Part shown: one piece after another, positions 18,345 through 27,703 of the stretch
Layout of the letters: the number at the start of each line of letters is the position of its first letter
Numbering within the stretch: the stretch's first letter is position 1
NCBI RefSeq assembly: GCF_002276045.1
Contig: NZ_NQMR01000021.1
Span: forward strand, 23,769-87,768
Reading direction: 5' to 3'
DNA length: 64,000 bases
Source of the DNA: Pseudoalteromonas sp. NBT06-2
GTDB lineage: Bacteria; Pseudomonadota; Gammaproteobacteria; Enterobacterales; Alteromonadaceae
The notes under the pieces: model-generated
Database searches by the model: none
The model's input: the letters and a program-made list of their open reading frames with translations, nothing else
What the model was told of the DNA's origin: nothing
Program-made: the position numbers and the translations under genes

Positions 18345-19166
18345 TTAACAATCATTTTGCCACAATAGCCTTGGGCCTTGGGCTTTAATACCATCATAAG
18401 CTATTTCTTTAAGCCAAATATTACCTAAAGCAACCTGATACTGCCCTGTGATAGATTTACTTTTATAATAAACTTTCGTTTCACTTAGTTTTTTTATCAG
18501 ATTTATATCTATTGATAATGGAAATAGTCGAACAGGTGTTCCCGAGCTATAATTTGAAAATTGATATTTTTCACTTTTTGTCATTTTTCCATTAATAATT
18601 CTTACAAAATCGCTCAGTTTTACATTTTTCACATGACTATTGGCAATTAAATTAATGTCTCCTTTATTTAATACGCCTAGCCTCATGCCTGTGCATTGCG
18701 TTAATAACTGAAATAACATTTCACGTTCATTCACTAAATCAGGCCATGCAACCTCTATTGCCGGACCTTTACCTGCTAATACATCTTGATAATTTTGCTT
18801 CGCTTGCTGATGGGAAACCTGTGTATTAGCTTGTCTTATATTTTTTTGTTTCGTATTTTGCTGCTTAGTGCTTTTATATTTAGTTGATGAGGCATTATTT
18901 GGTTTATTTTGATTTAATTGACTCCGACCCCTTTTTATTTTTGGTGGGGCTGGTAATTCAATATTTGATAAATTGATTTTTGTGACATTTGATGTCTGCT
19001 GTAATGATTTATCTGGTTGCTGTTTAACGAGTTTATCTGCCAGTCTTTGGATTTGAGTTTGCTCTATTACTTTTTGATTTAATAAATAGACAATCACTAT
19101 TAAACACATTGAAATGGTTAATATAAATAGCCATTTCATTTGAAAGTACGACTTTATATTTATCAT
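18345..19166 (-). CDS. Membrane-anchored periplasmic protein, unknown (cluster gene 12)
   Basis: 273 residues: membrane helix at about 12-29, a long Gln/Asn/Lys-rich spacer with a proline patch (IELPAPPKIKRGR, about 70-82), and a folded C-terminal domain at about 130-273 with two Cys (CTGMRLGVL and the penultimate residue). The layout of anchor, stretched linker and globular end resembles periplasm-spanning adaptor proteins such as TonB, but no TonB_C motif is visible. GGTGGA lies 7 bases before the start. Confidence 0.6.
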   Translation of the reverse strand: MINIKSYFQMKWLFILTISMCLIVIVYLLNQKVIEQTQIQRLADKLVKQQPDKSLQQTSNVTKINLSNIELPAPPKIKRGRSQLNQNKPNNASSTKYKSTKQQNTKQKNIRQANTQVSHQQAKQNYQDVLAGKGPAIEVAWPDLVNEREMLFQLLTQCTGMRLGVLNKGDINLIANSHVKNVKLSDFVRIINGKMTKSEKYQFSNYSSGTPVRLFPLSIDINLIKKLSETKVYYKSKSITGQYQVALGNIWLKEIAYDGIKAQGPRLLWQNDC

Positions 19167-19201
19167 AATAAATCCACCTGAATTGCATTAACACAGAGTA
19201 A

Positions 19202-19687
19202 TTACCCTGGATTAAGATTATTTAAAGCCTTCATATTCATTTTATCTGCGATCTCTCTTAAAGACATTTTTCGTTGCGCTATCGCCTGTATATCTTGCTG
19301 TTGTGTATTTTTATTATCTTCAACTGTGGCTTCAGTTTTTTTATCCTGTGCTAAACCTTCAGCTTTTGTTACTACATTTTGCTCATTTGAACTTATTTTA
19401 GTGTCATTAATAGCCATCATTTCTGACACCTGCACTTTAATGTCTTTCATCTGCTGTTTTAATAAAGCAATTGTTTTACTTTGTATTTCATTTTTTTGCT
19501 GCAATGTTTGAAATTGTTCATTAATTGATTTTGTTATATCAATCAACATTTCTTGTGTCGATTTTACTTGGCTTTCACTTGAAAATAGATTTGAGAACCA
19601 AGTTTTACTGTTCGAGTTACTATAAGCAAGATAACCAACAGCGGTTACAACGCTGAAATAAAAAATGCTGTATATAAGTGTTTTCAT
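19202..19687 (-). CDS. Membrane-anchored coiled-coil protein (cluster gene 11)
   Basis: 161 residues: membrane helix at about 4-22, then a predicted coiled coil at about 40-95 (heptad-rich ESQVKSTQEMLIDI ... LLKQQMKDIKVQVSEMM), then a polar tail ending SLREIADKMNMKALNNLNPG. No known domain. AGGGGA precedes the start. It immediately follows the channel-like gene in transcription order, suggesting a partner. Confidence 0.6.
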   Translation of the reverse strand: MKTLIYSIFYFSVVTAVGYLAYSNSNSKTWFSNLFSSESQVKSTQEMLIDITKSINEQFQTLQQKNEIQSKTIALLKQQMKDIKVQVSEMMAINDTKISSNEQNVVTKAEGLAQDKKTEATVEDNKNTQQQDIQAIAQRKMSLREIADKMNMKALNNLNPG

Positions 19688-19747
19688 TATTCTATCCCCT
19701 TTAAATTTATTCTAAATGTGTCATTAAAACGCTTAAACAACTTAGCC

Positions 19748-20257
19748 TTAGTCAGCTTCATTAGGGATTGCACGTAAAGATACCCAAGCTCTGATCAAAT
19801 TAGCTGTTGGCAAGCCGATTACAGTTGTCATAAATGCGGTTGAAAAATGTGAAGTCAATTCACCTATAACTAAGTGAACTGAGTTTGGAGTAAGTGATTG
19901 TTGTCCCAAAGAACCAATTCCTAGGCTAATTCCCAGTAAAGTAAAAGTTAAAGCCAAAGTTGCTATACCATTTGAAACTTGGCTTCCCACTTCGTACCAA
20001 TACTCTTTATTAGTAACTGTTTTTACTTTAACACCAGCGTATATGCCTATAACTAATAACAGGCTATAACAAAATATAAAACTCCAACTAAATATCTTTT
20101 CAAGCCAAACAAGTAAGTCTGCCAAATTCATTTGCATAACAAAGCTTACTAAGGCCAATAAAATAACACCAAAGCCAATCATAAGACCGAGTGTACTTTT
20201 TATATTTTGATTAAAAATAAACATTAATGAAACATTTTTCATCTCAATAGAAGACAT
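19748..20257 (-). CDS. MotA/TolQ/ExbB-like proton-channel protein (cluster gene 10)
   Basis: 169 residues with four membrane helices (about 22-43, 54-74, 95-115, 134-152). The last two helices and the loop between them match the MotA/TolQ/ExbB pattern: GIATLALTFTLLGISLGIG, then LIGEL-like VIGELTSHFSTAFMTTVIGLPTANLIRAW with the small and Thr residues that line the channel. Family members turn ion flow into work on a partner with a membrane-edge acidic residue. It is shorter than MotA (about 295) or ExbB (about 240) and lacks the large cytoplasmic loop. It has AAGGA before the start, which overlaps the preceding stop by one base. Confidence 0.75.
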   Translation of the reverse strand: MSSIEMKNVSLMFIFNQNIKSTLGLMIGFGVILLALVSFVMQMNLADLLVWLEKIFSWSFIFCYSLLLVIGIYAGVKVKTVTNKEYWYEVGSQVSNGIATLALTFTLLGISLGIGSLGQQSLTPNSVHLVIGELTSHFSTAFMTTVIGLPTANLIRAWVSLRAIPNEAD

Positions 20258-20670
20258 TAACGGCGTCCTTTTTTAGTCGATAAAATACTATTACTTGTTA
20301 TATTTAGTTCACTTAACCAAAGCTCCATAGGTAACAAGTTTTTCTCTGCACTGGCATGGATCAAAAATGTCAGTTCATAATTTTGAAACGCTCTTTGTAC
20401 GACTGCTGATTGAACATTTAACAACCTATCATCACGTAGCACCATACGCTCTACATCCGTTAATCTGCGGTAACTTGAATTCATGCTCATTCGTTGCTGC
20501 TTTGGTGTTATTTGGTCGCTAGTTAATGTATTTAACATCGCAGCACGTTCTCGCTCTAAATTTTCAAGTGTTAAGGCTGATTGTGCATTTACTGAGAGAG
20601 AAAAAACACTTGCTAAAAAACCAATTGATAAAGCACAAATAACCGTTTTAGTTTTCATTACTGTATTCAT
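20257..20670 (-). CDS. Small exported protein, unknown (cluster gene 9)
   Basis: 137 residues with a signal peptide (hydrophobic run ending SLSVNA, about residue 29) and a helical mature part rich in Arg and Leu (NLERERAAMLNTL, YRRLTDVERMVLRDDRLL). No domain recognised. It lies between two exported or membrane genes with one-base overlap downstream, so it is likely a soluble periplasmic component. Confidence 0.6.
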   Translation of the reverse strand: MNTVMKTKTVICALSIGFLASVFSLSVNAQSALTLENLERERAAMLNTLTSDQITPKQQRMSMNSSYRRLTDVERMVLRDDRLLNVQSAVVQRAFQNYELTFLIHASAEKNLLPMELWLSELNITSNSILSTKKGRR

Positions 20671-20687
20671 AATATGCTCCTAAGTTC

Positions 20688-21557
20688 TTATAAAAATAAA
20701 TCTGCAACACTTGAAGGTGATGTAATTTCTTGTCTTTTAATTTCCATTTCATCAGTCCCATAAGACATTTGGTATTCCATTTCATTGGCATCTAAGGCAA
20801 CAAGTCTTGCCATATAACTTAATAACAAACCTTCTTGATCTAGTAGTGATTGCTCTGACGATACATCAATTAATAATTGGCGTAAGTACTCTTGTGACGT
20901 TACTTCTACGCCATTTAAAGTGGGTGATTTATTCGCGTTATGTTGGCTTATTTTGTTTTTAAGCTGATTAATTTTATCTAAGTTAGTTGCATACTCAGTG
21001 GCATAAGGTGATGCTTCGTCATAGCCACCATTGACTAAGTGCTGATCAACACGGGTGATCATTTTTTCCATACGTGCTCTGGCTGCTTTTTGTGATTGAC
21101 GTAGCTGGTAACCTAAACTGCTGGTATTTGACTGATTTTGAATAGTTATTTTATCTAAAATATTTAAATACAAGTCTTGCTTAGTTGCTAATGCTCGTTG
21201 CCTTAAACTTTGGTTTTCTTGTAATAGATCTAAATAATGTGATTTTTGTTGTAAAAGAGCATGGCGTTGATCTATCAAATCTTCATCTTGAGCATTTGAT
21301 AATTGCTCACCTAACGCTTTCATCTTATTTACAGTGTTAAGCATTTCTTTTTCAATATTACTGACACGTGATGCCATAGGCGACATATTAAAGTCTTGCT
21401 CAACACGTTTTTCAATAATATTTACAGGTAATCGGATCAGCTTATCGCTTGCAACAGGATGCCAGCTTACTTTAGATTTTTGACCATCAGTAGAACTCAC
21501 AGCTGAAAAGCTAAAGCTAGTTAATATGAACAGAAAAATTACTTTATTTAATAACAT
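20688..21557 (-). CDS. Exported coiled-coil protein, unknown (cluster gene 8)
   Basis: 289 residues: signal peptide 1-22 (ending SAVSS), then long helical segments with heptad character at about 60-130 and 155-215. No known domain. Such exported coiled coils often form periplasmic struts or partner with peptidoglycan-associated proteins. It is 17 bases from the next gene, in the same unit. Confidence 0.6.
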   Translation of the reverse strand: MLLNKVIFLFILTSFSFSAVSSTDGQKSKVSWHPVASDKLIRLPVNIIEKRVEQDFNMSPMASRVSNIEKEMLNTVNKMKALGEQLSNAQDEDLIDQRHALLQQKSHYLDLLQENQSLRQRALATKQDLYLNILDKITIQNQSNTSSLGYQLRQSQKAARARMEKMITRVDQHLVNGGYDEASPYATEYATNLDKINQLKNKISQHNANKSPTLNGVEVTSQEYLRQLLIDVSSEQSLLDQEGLLLSYMARLVALDANEMEYQMSYGTDEMEIKRQEITSPSSVADLFL

Positions 21558-21578
21558 GACTCTCTCCTCTGTATTTAT

Positions 21579-22160
21579 TTAGTGGTTTAACCAATATTGA
21601 CGACGTTTAAGTTCATCTCTTAATTGCGTGCTAATATTTAAAGAAACCATCTGTTGCTCATTGATAGTAGAAGGCTCTAATAATGCAGTTGCCGTATCAA
21701 TTAATGAGGTGTAGTCGTTGAAATATAAATCTTGCCCTGGAAATGCAGATTTAAATTGCACAAAAGCTATTTTTGCCTGACTCACATCTCCACCTTTAAT
21801 GTAATTGAAAATAGATAATGCATGCAGTTGCATCACATTTTGTGAAAGCTGCAACGGCATTTTATGTGAAAAATCACTTATACAATTTGATAATAAACGT
21901 GCTGAAGCTAAATATTGTGCCGTTGACCTTGAAGTTCTAGCTGCATTATCTAAAGCTAAAGCGTTATGTTTACAGTTTTCATCTAAAGTAACTGGCTGAA
22001 CATATTCCGGTTGTTTCTCTTGTGCATTAACATCAAGAACAGCGACGTTAGAAATGGGTTGTACAGTTTTGCTAGTAGGTGTAGTTGAACTACAGCCAGT
22101 TAATAAAACAATGCTTGTTGCTAAAGTTAAATAAATAAACTGATGCGTTTTCATTTTCAC
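21579..22160 (-). CDS. Lipoprotein, unknown (cluster gene 7)
   Basis: 193 residues with lipobox LLTGCS (Cys near 23) and no Asp at +2, so probably outer-membrane. The mature part is mostly helical with repeated Leu/Ala helices (LDNAARTSRSTAQYLASARLL, NVMQLHALSIFNYI) like short TPR-type units. No specific domain recognised. A 91-base gap upstream could hold an internal promoter. Confidence 0.65.
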   Translation of the reverse strand: MKMKTHQFIYLTLATSIVLLTGCSSTTPTSKTVQPISNVAVLDVNAQEKQPEYVQPVTLDENCKHNALALDNAARTSRSTAQYLASARLLSNCISDFSHKMPLQLSQNVMQLHALSIFNYIKGGDVSQAKIAFVQFKSAFPGQDLYFNDYTSLIDTATALLEPSTINEQQMVSLNISTQLRDELKRRQYWLNH

Positions 22161-22251
22161 TCCAAAGTTATTAAATCTATTGGTATGAAATTAACTATGA
22201 AAAGCTTTGACGGTTTTTTTGTGACTTATTGTTATTTAATTTTAAATTAAT

Positions 22252-23478
22252 TTAAAAAGTCATTATTTTATGCTGAAGTAAACGTTCATTAATTGATAAT
22301 CGTTTTAAAATAGGTGAAATAGAAGCGACTGTTACAGGGCCTTTAAGGTGTTTTATCTCATTATTTAAAGACGCAATTTTCGCATCGGTTAAAAATGTAG
22401 ATAAAGGCAGTAATAAATAATAAAGATCATTACTTAAGCTACTTGGTATTTTAATCGGCCAAGTTTTTTTTTCAGACTTTAAATTAATAAGCTCTTTTTT
22501 ATATCTAGTAAACATGATTACTTGTTTGGTATTTTCAGGTGTGATAAATAATAACTGGCATAATTTGGCATGTTCTAAAGTTTTAAATCGACCATTTATT
22601 AAATCTAATCTATTTGTAGAAAGTGAATCATCACACTTTTTTTCATCCTTATTTAAATAAGTTTTTTGTCGAACATATGCAATTAAATATGGGCTTATTT
22701 TTACCACTTTAGCTTTATTATCTTGATGGTTTCCATTTGCCTTTTGTTGTGTATTTTTATCTAAATTAGTCTGTGTATATATAATAAATAATAAAAGTAA
22801 TACGCTACACACAATCAAAAATAATGACTTTTTATTTTTAGCACCATAATTATGGGGGGATATTTTTTTAAAATCGATTGCTGCTTGTTTAATTAACTTA
22901 GTATTTTTGATTGCACCTTTATTAATCGCAGGCAACTGTGAAATAGCCTGTTCTATATCAGCGACTTGAATACAACACGCTTTATACTGGTCTAATTCAT
23001 CTATGAATGAATTTTGTACTGGTAATAAAAATTTAACGTCAAAACCTAAATCTTGCCAAGTCGTGATTTGATTTTTTGCTAGAACGAGTTTAGTAGCTAT
23101 ATGAGTAACATTTTTAACTGATTTATTTTTTATATTTATTTCGCCAGTTAAGCATAATATTTCATCGTTTTCATTAGGTACACCATCACCTAATAAATCA
23201 ATAGATTCTAAAAAATGAGCAATATAAAATCCTAGTTGCCAGCTATTACCATGTTCTATATTATCTGATACATCAATGCGATAAGACTGACCATTAAAGT
23301 CTTTTTGGATAATACCAGAACCTTTTTTTACAAAGTTGTGATAAGCAGTACTGATATTTAATGATTGCGCAGTACCATTTAGGCATACAATCGACATTAC
23401 CTCAGGATCATCTATTAATTCAATATCCTGAACTGCAACTAAGCCCTGTGTTGTCGCAATAAAAACATGGCACTTCAT
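22252..23478 (-). CDS. Lon-protease-like domain fused to a membrane anchor (cluster gene 6)
   Basis: 408 residues. The first 160 resemble the S16 (Lon) proteolytic fold: the segment GNSWQLGFYIAHFL at 77-90 places Ser79 where Lon has its catalytic Ser, and LTGEINIKNKSVKNVTHIATKLVLA at 110-134 matches the Lon TGEI ... KEKLLAA block. The usual catalytic Lys aligns with Ala128, and Lys130 is two residues later, so activity is doubtful. A membrane helix at 217-236 is followed by a periplasmic domain of about 165 residues. No ATPase domain. The mix of cytoplasmic Lon-like and periplasmic parts is unusual. Confidence 0.6.
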   Translation of the reverse strand: MKCHVFIATTQGLVAVQDIELIDDPEVMSIVCLNGTAQSLNISTAYHNFVKKGSGIIQKDFNGQSYRIDVSDNIEHGNSWQLGFYIAHFLESIDLLGDGVPNENDEILCLTGEINIKNKSVKNVTHIATKLVLAKNQITTWQDLGFDVKFLLPVQNSFIDELDQYKACCIQVADIEQAISQLPAINKGAIKNTKLIKQAAIDFKKISPHNYGAKNKKSLFLIVCSVLLLLFIIYTQTNLDKNTQQKANGNHQDNKAKVVKISPYLIAYVRQKTYLNKDEKKCDDSLSTNRLDLINGRFKTLEHAKLCQLLFITPENTKQVIMFTRYKKELINLKSEKKTWPIKIPSSLSNDLYYLLLPLSTFLTDAKIASLNNEIKHLKGPVTVASISPILKRLSINERLLQHKIMTF

Positions 23479-23571
23479 TTAATATATTTTACCACCGAGA
23501 GTCTTAAACTTTAGCTTATTTATCACTTACAGCTACCGTTTTCATTGATTAAGTTTAATGTTCATATTTAA

Positions 23572-23614
23572 ATATACCACGTAGTGATCTAAATAGAGAT
23601 GCGAAGCAGATCTA
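23572..23614 (-). repeat. Short palindromic repeat directly after a stop codon (copy 1)
   Basis: Aligns over about 45 bases with 61484-61530 (shared CCACG.AGTG, AGATGCG.AGC, ATT.TAA blocks). It begins at the base following the stop of the gene ending at 23615. The palindrome is imperfect here, ACCACGTAGTGAT in place of GCCACGCAGTGGC. Confidence 0.6.
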
Positions 23615-24157
23615 TTATAATAAAAATATTTTTGCATTTGGGTCACTTAATAATTGATATTCTTTTGAGTCTTGTTCAAGTATTAACTGACTTTTGCCAT
23701 CAATTAAATTAGGAAATTGCACTCGTTTAAATTGCTTATTTAACTGACAGTGTAAAATAACCTCATCTGACTGATGATGCTCAGCACTGTGTTCTATCAT
23801 TAATATGACATATATTTGATCAACATGCTTTTTAGTTGCTTTAAATTTTAAATTAAAACCTTCACCAAATCGTTCATTTAAATCATGCTCACTGCTTGCA
23901 GCTGCTTGATAGTCACTTATTGAAAACTGATATTGCTCAAGTAACTGTAAATATTGTTTTCGAATATTTAACTTTTGTTTGATAGCTAACTCAACTTTTA
24001 ACGTATTCGTTTTGTCTTTAGCAAATATATAAGCAAATAAATCGCCAAACAAAACAACTGAGTGGCTTTGTGTTTCGTGTATTTGTTTTACATGCTGATT
24101 TGCAACATAAATTTGCTCTGCCAAACTATTGTTACAAGGCTGCTGATTATTATTCAT
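23615..24157 (-). CDS. Cytoplasmic protein of unknown function (cluster gene 5)
   Basis: 180 residues, no signal or membrane helix. A helical first half (FAYIFAKDKTNTLKVELAIKQKLNIRKQYLQLLEQY) precedes a beta-rich second half (IYVILMIEH, EVILHCQLNKQFKRVQFPN, QLILEQDSKEYQLLSD). No family recognised. Its start overlaps the previous stop by 8 bases, implying coupled translation and a likely complex with that 550-residue protein. Confidence 0.6.
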   Translation of the reverse strand: MNNNQQPCNNSLAEQIYVANQHVKQIHETQSHSVVLFGDLFAYIFAKDKTNTLKVELAIKQKLNIRKQYLQLLEQYQFSISDYQAAASSEHDLNERFGEGFNLKFKATKKHVDQIYVILMIEHSAEHHQSDEVILHCQLNKQFKRVQFPNLIDGKSQLILEQDSKEYQLLSDPNAKIFLL

Positions 24158-25802
24158 CGTTCACTCCATAAAGTGAATTTAACTTATTAAAGAATATGGA
24201 AGTATCTGAGCGAAAATTTTCATCTTTTGGATTAGCTTGCTGTGACTGCTCACTTAATACTATCTCTAAGTGACTAATAAAGTGGTTTAACTCTTGTTTT
24301 AAAATTAACAATAAATCTTGGCCTTCATGATAAATATCAAGTTCTTGCAATTGAGGTAGGACATTAAAACCAGTCTTATTATTTGCATTAAAAATACGAT
24401 TTGCATGTTTAAATGTTTTATTTAATTCAGGTAACTTTAACTGCCATTTCATCATTTCATTAAACAACACATTTATATTATTTACTTTAGTCTTATTTAC
24501 ATGTTGAGCTAATAAAACGTGTAAACCTTTAAGTAGTTTTTTATCTGTAACCAACTGATTAAACAAGGTAAACATTTGTGCTTGCTGATGATAATGATTT
24601 ATATGTAATAAAGCCCATAAAGTATCAATAACCTGCTGATAGTTATTGATTATTAATGCATAAAATGAATGGTAATTATTTTTAGGAAACTGATTAAGCT
24701 TTTGAGTGATTAATTGGTTATCTTTTTTTCTTGCAGCCTGCACTATTGTAGCTTGCCAAGCTCCAAACACATGTACTCTGGTAACTGTAAGTGCTAACTT
24801 TTTAGAAAAAGGTAAACATTCAATAATAGGTTTAAGGGTCAAGGTTTGGTTTTTTGTTAAAAATTTAGGCTTTTCATTTAACCAATCTATCTCTAGTTTA
24901 TTTTGCTGTAGTTGTACTAGAGTTTGCTCTAAAAGATCCGCTGAAACTTCTCCTGCTTCAATGTTTTCACCGATTGATAAAGATGACCGTGCATTTATTT
25001 TAGAGTGAGAAACAGATAAAGCATGATGAAATGAAACCAATTCAAAGAAACAGCTGGAAAATAACTTAAAACCTAAATTATTACCTTCATCACTGGCTTT
25101 GAGCCAAAAATTTAAAATATATTCATCGGTTAACCATGACGTACTATTTAATTTACTTTCTTTGGTAGCAATATTATCTAAAAAGCTTGCCATAAAACGG
25201 AAGCGTCGTTGCTCTTGCGCTGATGACAAGTGAAGAGTTAAAAATTGATATATTTTTTTTTGTATGTGAGATGTGATTTCTTTTATTTTTGCAACATCTG
25301 CTGCCACTAAGCTTAATTCAAATTCATTTATTAATTTAGGGTCTATATAAACGATAAATTCCAAAAGTGCAGCGAGTAAACCCACTCGAGAAATTGATAT
25401 ATCAAATTGTGTACTTTTAAGGCCTATCCGCAGTACGTTATCAGTTATAAATACCTCACATTCACTATTATTAAACTTGTTTTGAAAGTAATTTTTAACA
25501 TGTGCTTGCGATAAAAACGTATTTTGCCAAAAGTAACTTAATAATGGCGAAAAGCGACGTGTATTTTCATTTTTTTTAGGCACTTGATAATTGATGATCG
25601 CAAAACATAAATAACTTAACTCTAAACATAGTTTGCCATAATTTCGACATACTATATTTTGCGATAAACTATCTATCTCGTGTTTTTTGAATTTTTTTTG
25701 CTCACTATTATTTAATGACGGCATTTCTCTTAAAGAATAAAATATGCCTTGAAGCTCATCACTTACACCAAAGTTAGTGATCACACTTGTCATTTTTTGC
25801 AA
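24150..25802 (-). CDS. Large cytoplasmic helical protein of unknown function (cluster gene 4)
   Basis: 550 residues, almost all helical, with no signal peptide or membrane span. No known motif or nucleotide-binding loop was found. It contains scattered aromatic-rich helices (YHSFYALIINNYQQVIDTLWALLHINHYHQQAQMF). It is coupled to the next gene by an 8-base overlap and follows the SUMF1 gene by 17 bases. It could be a scaffold. No function assigned. Confidence 0.6.
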   Translation of the reverse strand: MQKMTSVITNFGVSDELQGIFYSLREMPSLNNSEQKKFKKHEIDSLSQNIVCRNYGKLCLELSYLCFAIINYQVPKKNENTRRFSPLLSYFWQNTFLSQAHVKNYFQNKFNNSECEVFITDNVLRIGLKSTQFDISISRVGLLAALLEFIVYIDPKLINEFELSLVAADVAKIKEITSHIQKKIYQFLTLHLSSAQEQRRFRFMASFLDNIATKESKLNSTSWLTDEYILNFWLKASDEGNNLGFKLFSSCFFELVSFHHALSVSHSKINARSSLSIGENIEAGEVSADLLEQTLVQLQQNKLEIDWLNEKPKFLTKNQTLTLKPIIECLPFSKKLALTVTRVHVFGAWQATIVQAARKKDNQLITQKLNQFPKNNYHSFYALIINNYQQVIDTLWALLHINHYHQQAQMFTLFNQLVTDKKLLKGLHVLLAQHVNKTKVNNINVLFNEMMKWQLKLPELNKTFKHANRIFNANNKTGFNVLPQLQELDIYHEGQDLLLILKQELNHFISHLEIVLSEQSQQANPKDENFRSDTSIFFNKLNSLYGVNDE

Positions 25803-25819
25803 AATACCACTTCCTCTGC

Positions 25820-27634
25820 TTATAAATCTTGCGCTAGCCTAAACCCATCATCATCAAAACGAGCATTTTTATCATGACGATATCTGACACCTAAACGTAA
25901 CTGACTTTGTTTGTTTTTATAGGAACCATCTTTTACAACGGCTTTATTACAACGTCCTGTTAACCAGGGAAATCCATCATTTGGCGCATTTTTAAAGTTA
26001 TCATTCCAACAGTCTTGTACTAACTCTTTCACATTACCGTGCATATCATATAAACCAAAACTGTTTTTATAATAAGTTTTAACATCATCGGGATATTTTT
26101 GTTTTTCACACTTATTTGAATAATAACCAAATCGTGCTTGTGAGCAATTTATACGATCACCCCAGCTATATTTATCATAACTACCCGCTCTTGCAGCATA
26201 CTCCCATTCAGCTTCGCTTGGTAAGCGATATTTTTGTCCTGTTTTTTTATTAAACCAAGGTATAAATTGTTTTGTTATTTCATTCCAACTTATATTTACA
26301 ACAGGTTTATTTTTACTGTTTATAAAGCCTTTAGGTTTATGCAAACACACTTTATCTTTATAACACGCTTGCCATAAAGCAAATGTGACTTCTGTAGTCA
26401 TGAGTTTAAAAGAAGCGACTTTTACGCTATGCACTGGTACTTCATAGCTAGAAATATCCTTTGAGCCCATCATAAATTCGCCTGAAGGGATCGTTATAAA
26501 TTGCACATCAAAGGAGTGAAAAAATAGTCGTTTACTTTTAAATTGAGCCACTTTTACTGATGCTTTCTCTATATATTTACCTTGCATTTGGTTTTGTAAG
26601 TAATCAATATAACTTTGCTCTGTATCGTTTTGACTAGCTAATTCCCAAGCTTTATTATCTAATTCAATGGCTTTATTTTTGCGTATTAAAACTAAGCGAG
26701 ATAATTTATCTTCAGCCTGCTTGATATACTTGCCATTTTTTTTATCTAATAAATACTTTTGATATGATTTTTCGCTATTTATTGTTTTGGCTTGTTGCCA
26801 AGCAAAATCATCATCTTGATTAAGCTTAGCTTTTTTACCTTTGACTAATTGATTTAAATTATCTTTTGCTTGTTTCAAATAAGGGTTTTTAGGATTTTTT
26901 TCGATATAGTTTTTATAAGCGACCTCTGAATTTTTAACTTTAACTGCAATCCATTTATTATAAATAATCTCATCAACTCTTGATTTGGCTAAAACCCCAT
27001 ATTCACCATCAGAAAACGTTTGGCTAAAACTATCATAGCTATTAACATCATTTAACTCTTTTGCCGATACCCATGCACTTTCTTCTAATTGAAAATGTTC
27101 AAACCAACTTATTGCGGTGAAAATTAAAGCGATTAAAGTTAATAATATGATTAGTTTATTTTTATATGTTTGGAATAATAGTGCGATTGAATCAAAGTGA
27201 TTATTAATATGTATAACTGAATTTACCGATTTTTGCTTTGTATTTTGTATTTTATGCTGAATTTTATTTTTTACTTGTTGGTTTTCTAACTTTTCTTTAA
27301 AAAACTCACAAGCTTGTTCTTCAGTTAGTCCAATAACTTTTCCCGATTCAATTAAAGCGTTTTTTACATTTATATTAGTTGTTATATTGGGTATCTGTTT
27401 ATCTAGGCTGGCTAACCAGTTTTTCAAAGGTAATATTTGACACCTAACACTAAGTTCAATCTCTAAAATAAAACGATTTAGGTCGTCTTCTTCTAGTCCT
27501 ACAGCATGAGCGAGAGTAATTAGTTCCTGCTTGTTATCATAAGATATTTCACCTTTACTTATTAATATAGCTACAGTTTTTTCGTATAGAAGCCTAAGCT
27601 CACTCTTTATTTTAAGCTTTGGATATTCACTCAT
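25820..27634 (-). CDS. Membrane-anchored SUMF1/FGE-sulfatase-domain protein with four helical repeats (cluster gene 3)
   Basis: 604 residues. Cytoplasmic helical N-terminus (1-158), membrane helix at 160-178, four repeats of about 37 residues (starting near 187, 227, 278, 329; pattern AW..A......SY..YL......Y...A...L), then a formylglycine-enzyme-like domain at about 375-602: FITIPSGEFMMGS, NISWNEITK, YRLPSEAEWEYAARAGS, GLYDMHGNVKELVQDCW, DDDGFRLAQ. Genuine sulfatase-modifying activity is unlikely without a sulfatase nearby; such domains often serve as ligand-binding C-lectin folds. The domain would be periplasmic. Confidence 0.8.
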   Translation of the reverse strand: MSEYPKLKIKSELRLLYEKTVAILISKGEISYDNKQELITLAHAVGLEEDDLNRFILEIELSVRCQILPLKNWLASLDKQIPNITTNINVKNALIESGKVIGLTEEQACEFFKEKLENQQVKNKIQHKIQNTKQKSVNSVIHINNHFDSIALLFQTYKNKLIILLTLIALIFTAISWFEHFQLEESAWVSAKELNDVNSYDSFSQTFSDGEYGVLAKSRVDEIIYNKWIAVKVKNSEVAYKNYIEKNPKNPYLKQAKDNLNQLVKGKKAKLNQDDDFAWQQAKTINSEKSYQKYLLDKKNGKYIKQAEDKLSRLVLIRKNKAIELDNKAWELASQNDTEQSYIDYLQNQMQGKYIEKASVKVAQFKSKRLFFHSFDVQFITIPSGEFMMGSKDISSYEVPVHSVKVASFKLMTTEVTFALWQACYKDKVCLHKPKGFINSKNKPVVNISWNEITKQFIPWFNKKTGQKYRLPSEAEWEYAARAGSYDKYSWGDRINCSQARFGYYSNKCEKQKYPDDVKTYYKNSFGLYDMHGNVKELVQDCWNDNFKNAPNDGFPWLTGRCNKAVVKDGSYKNKQSQLRLGVRYRHDKNARFDDDGFRLAQDL

Positions 27635-27703
27635 AATTGTCCTATCTGCATTATATTACTTTATTTTCTTTAATTTTTCTTAATTAGATAACTAACCTTT
27701 TTA

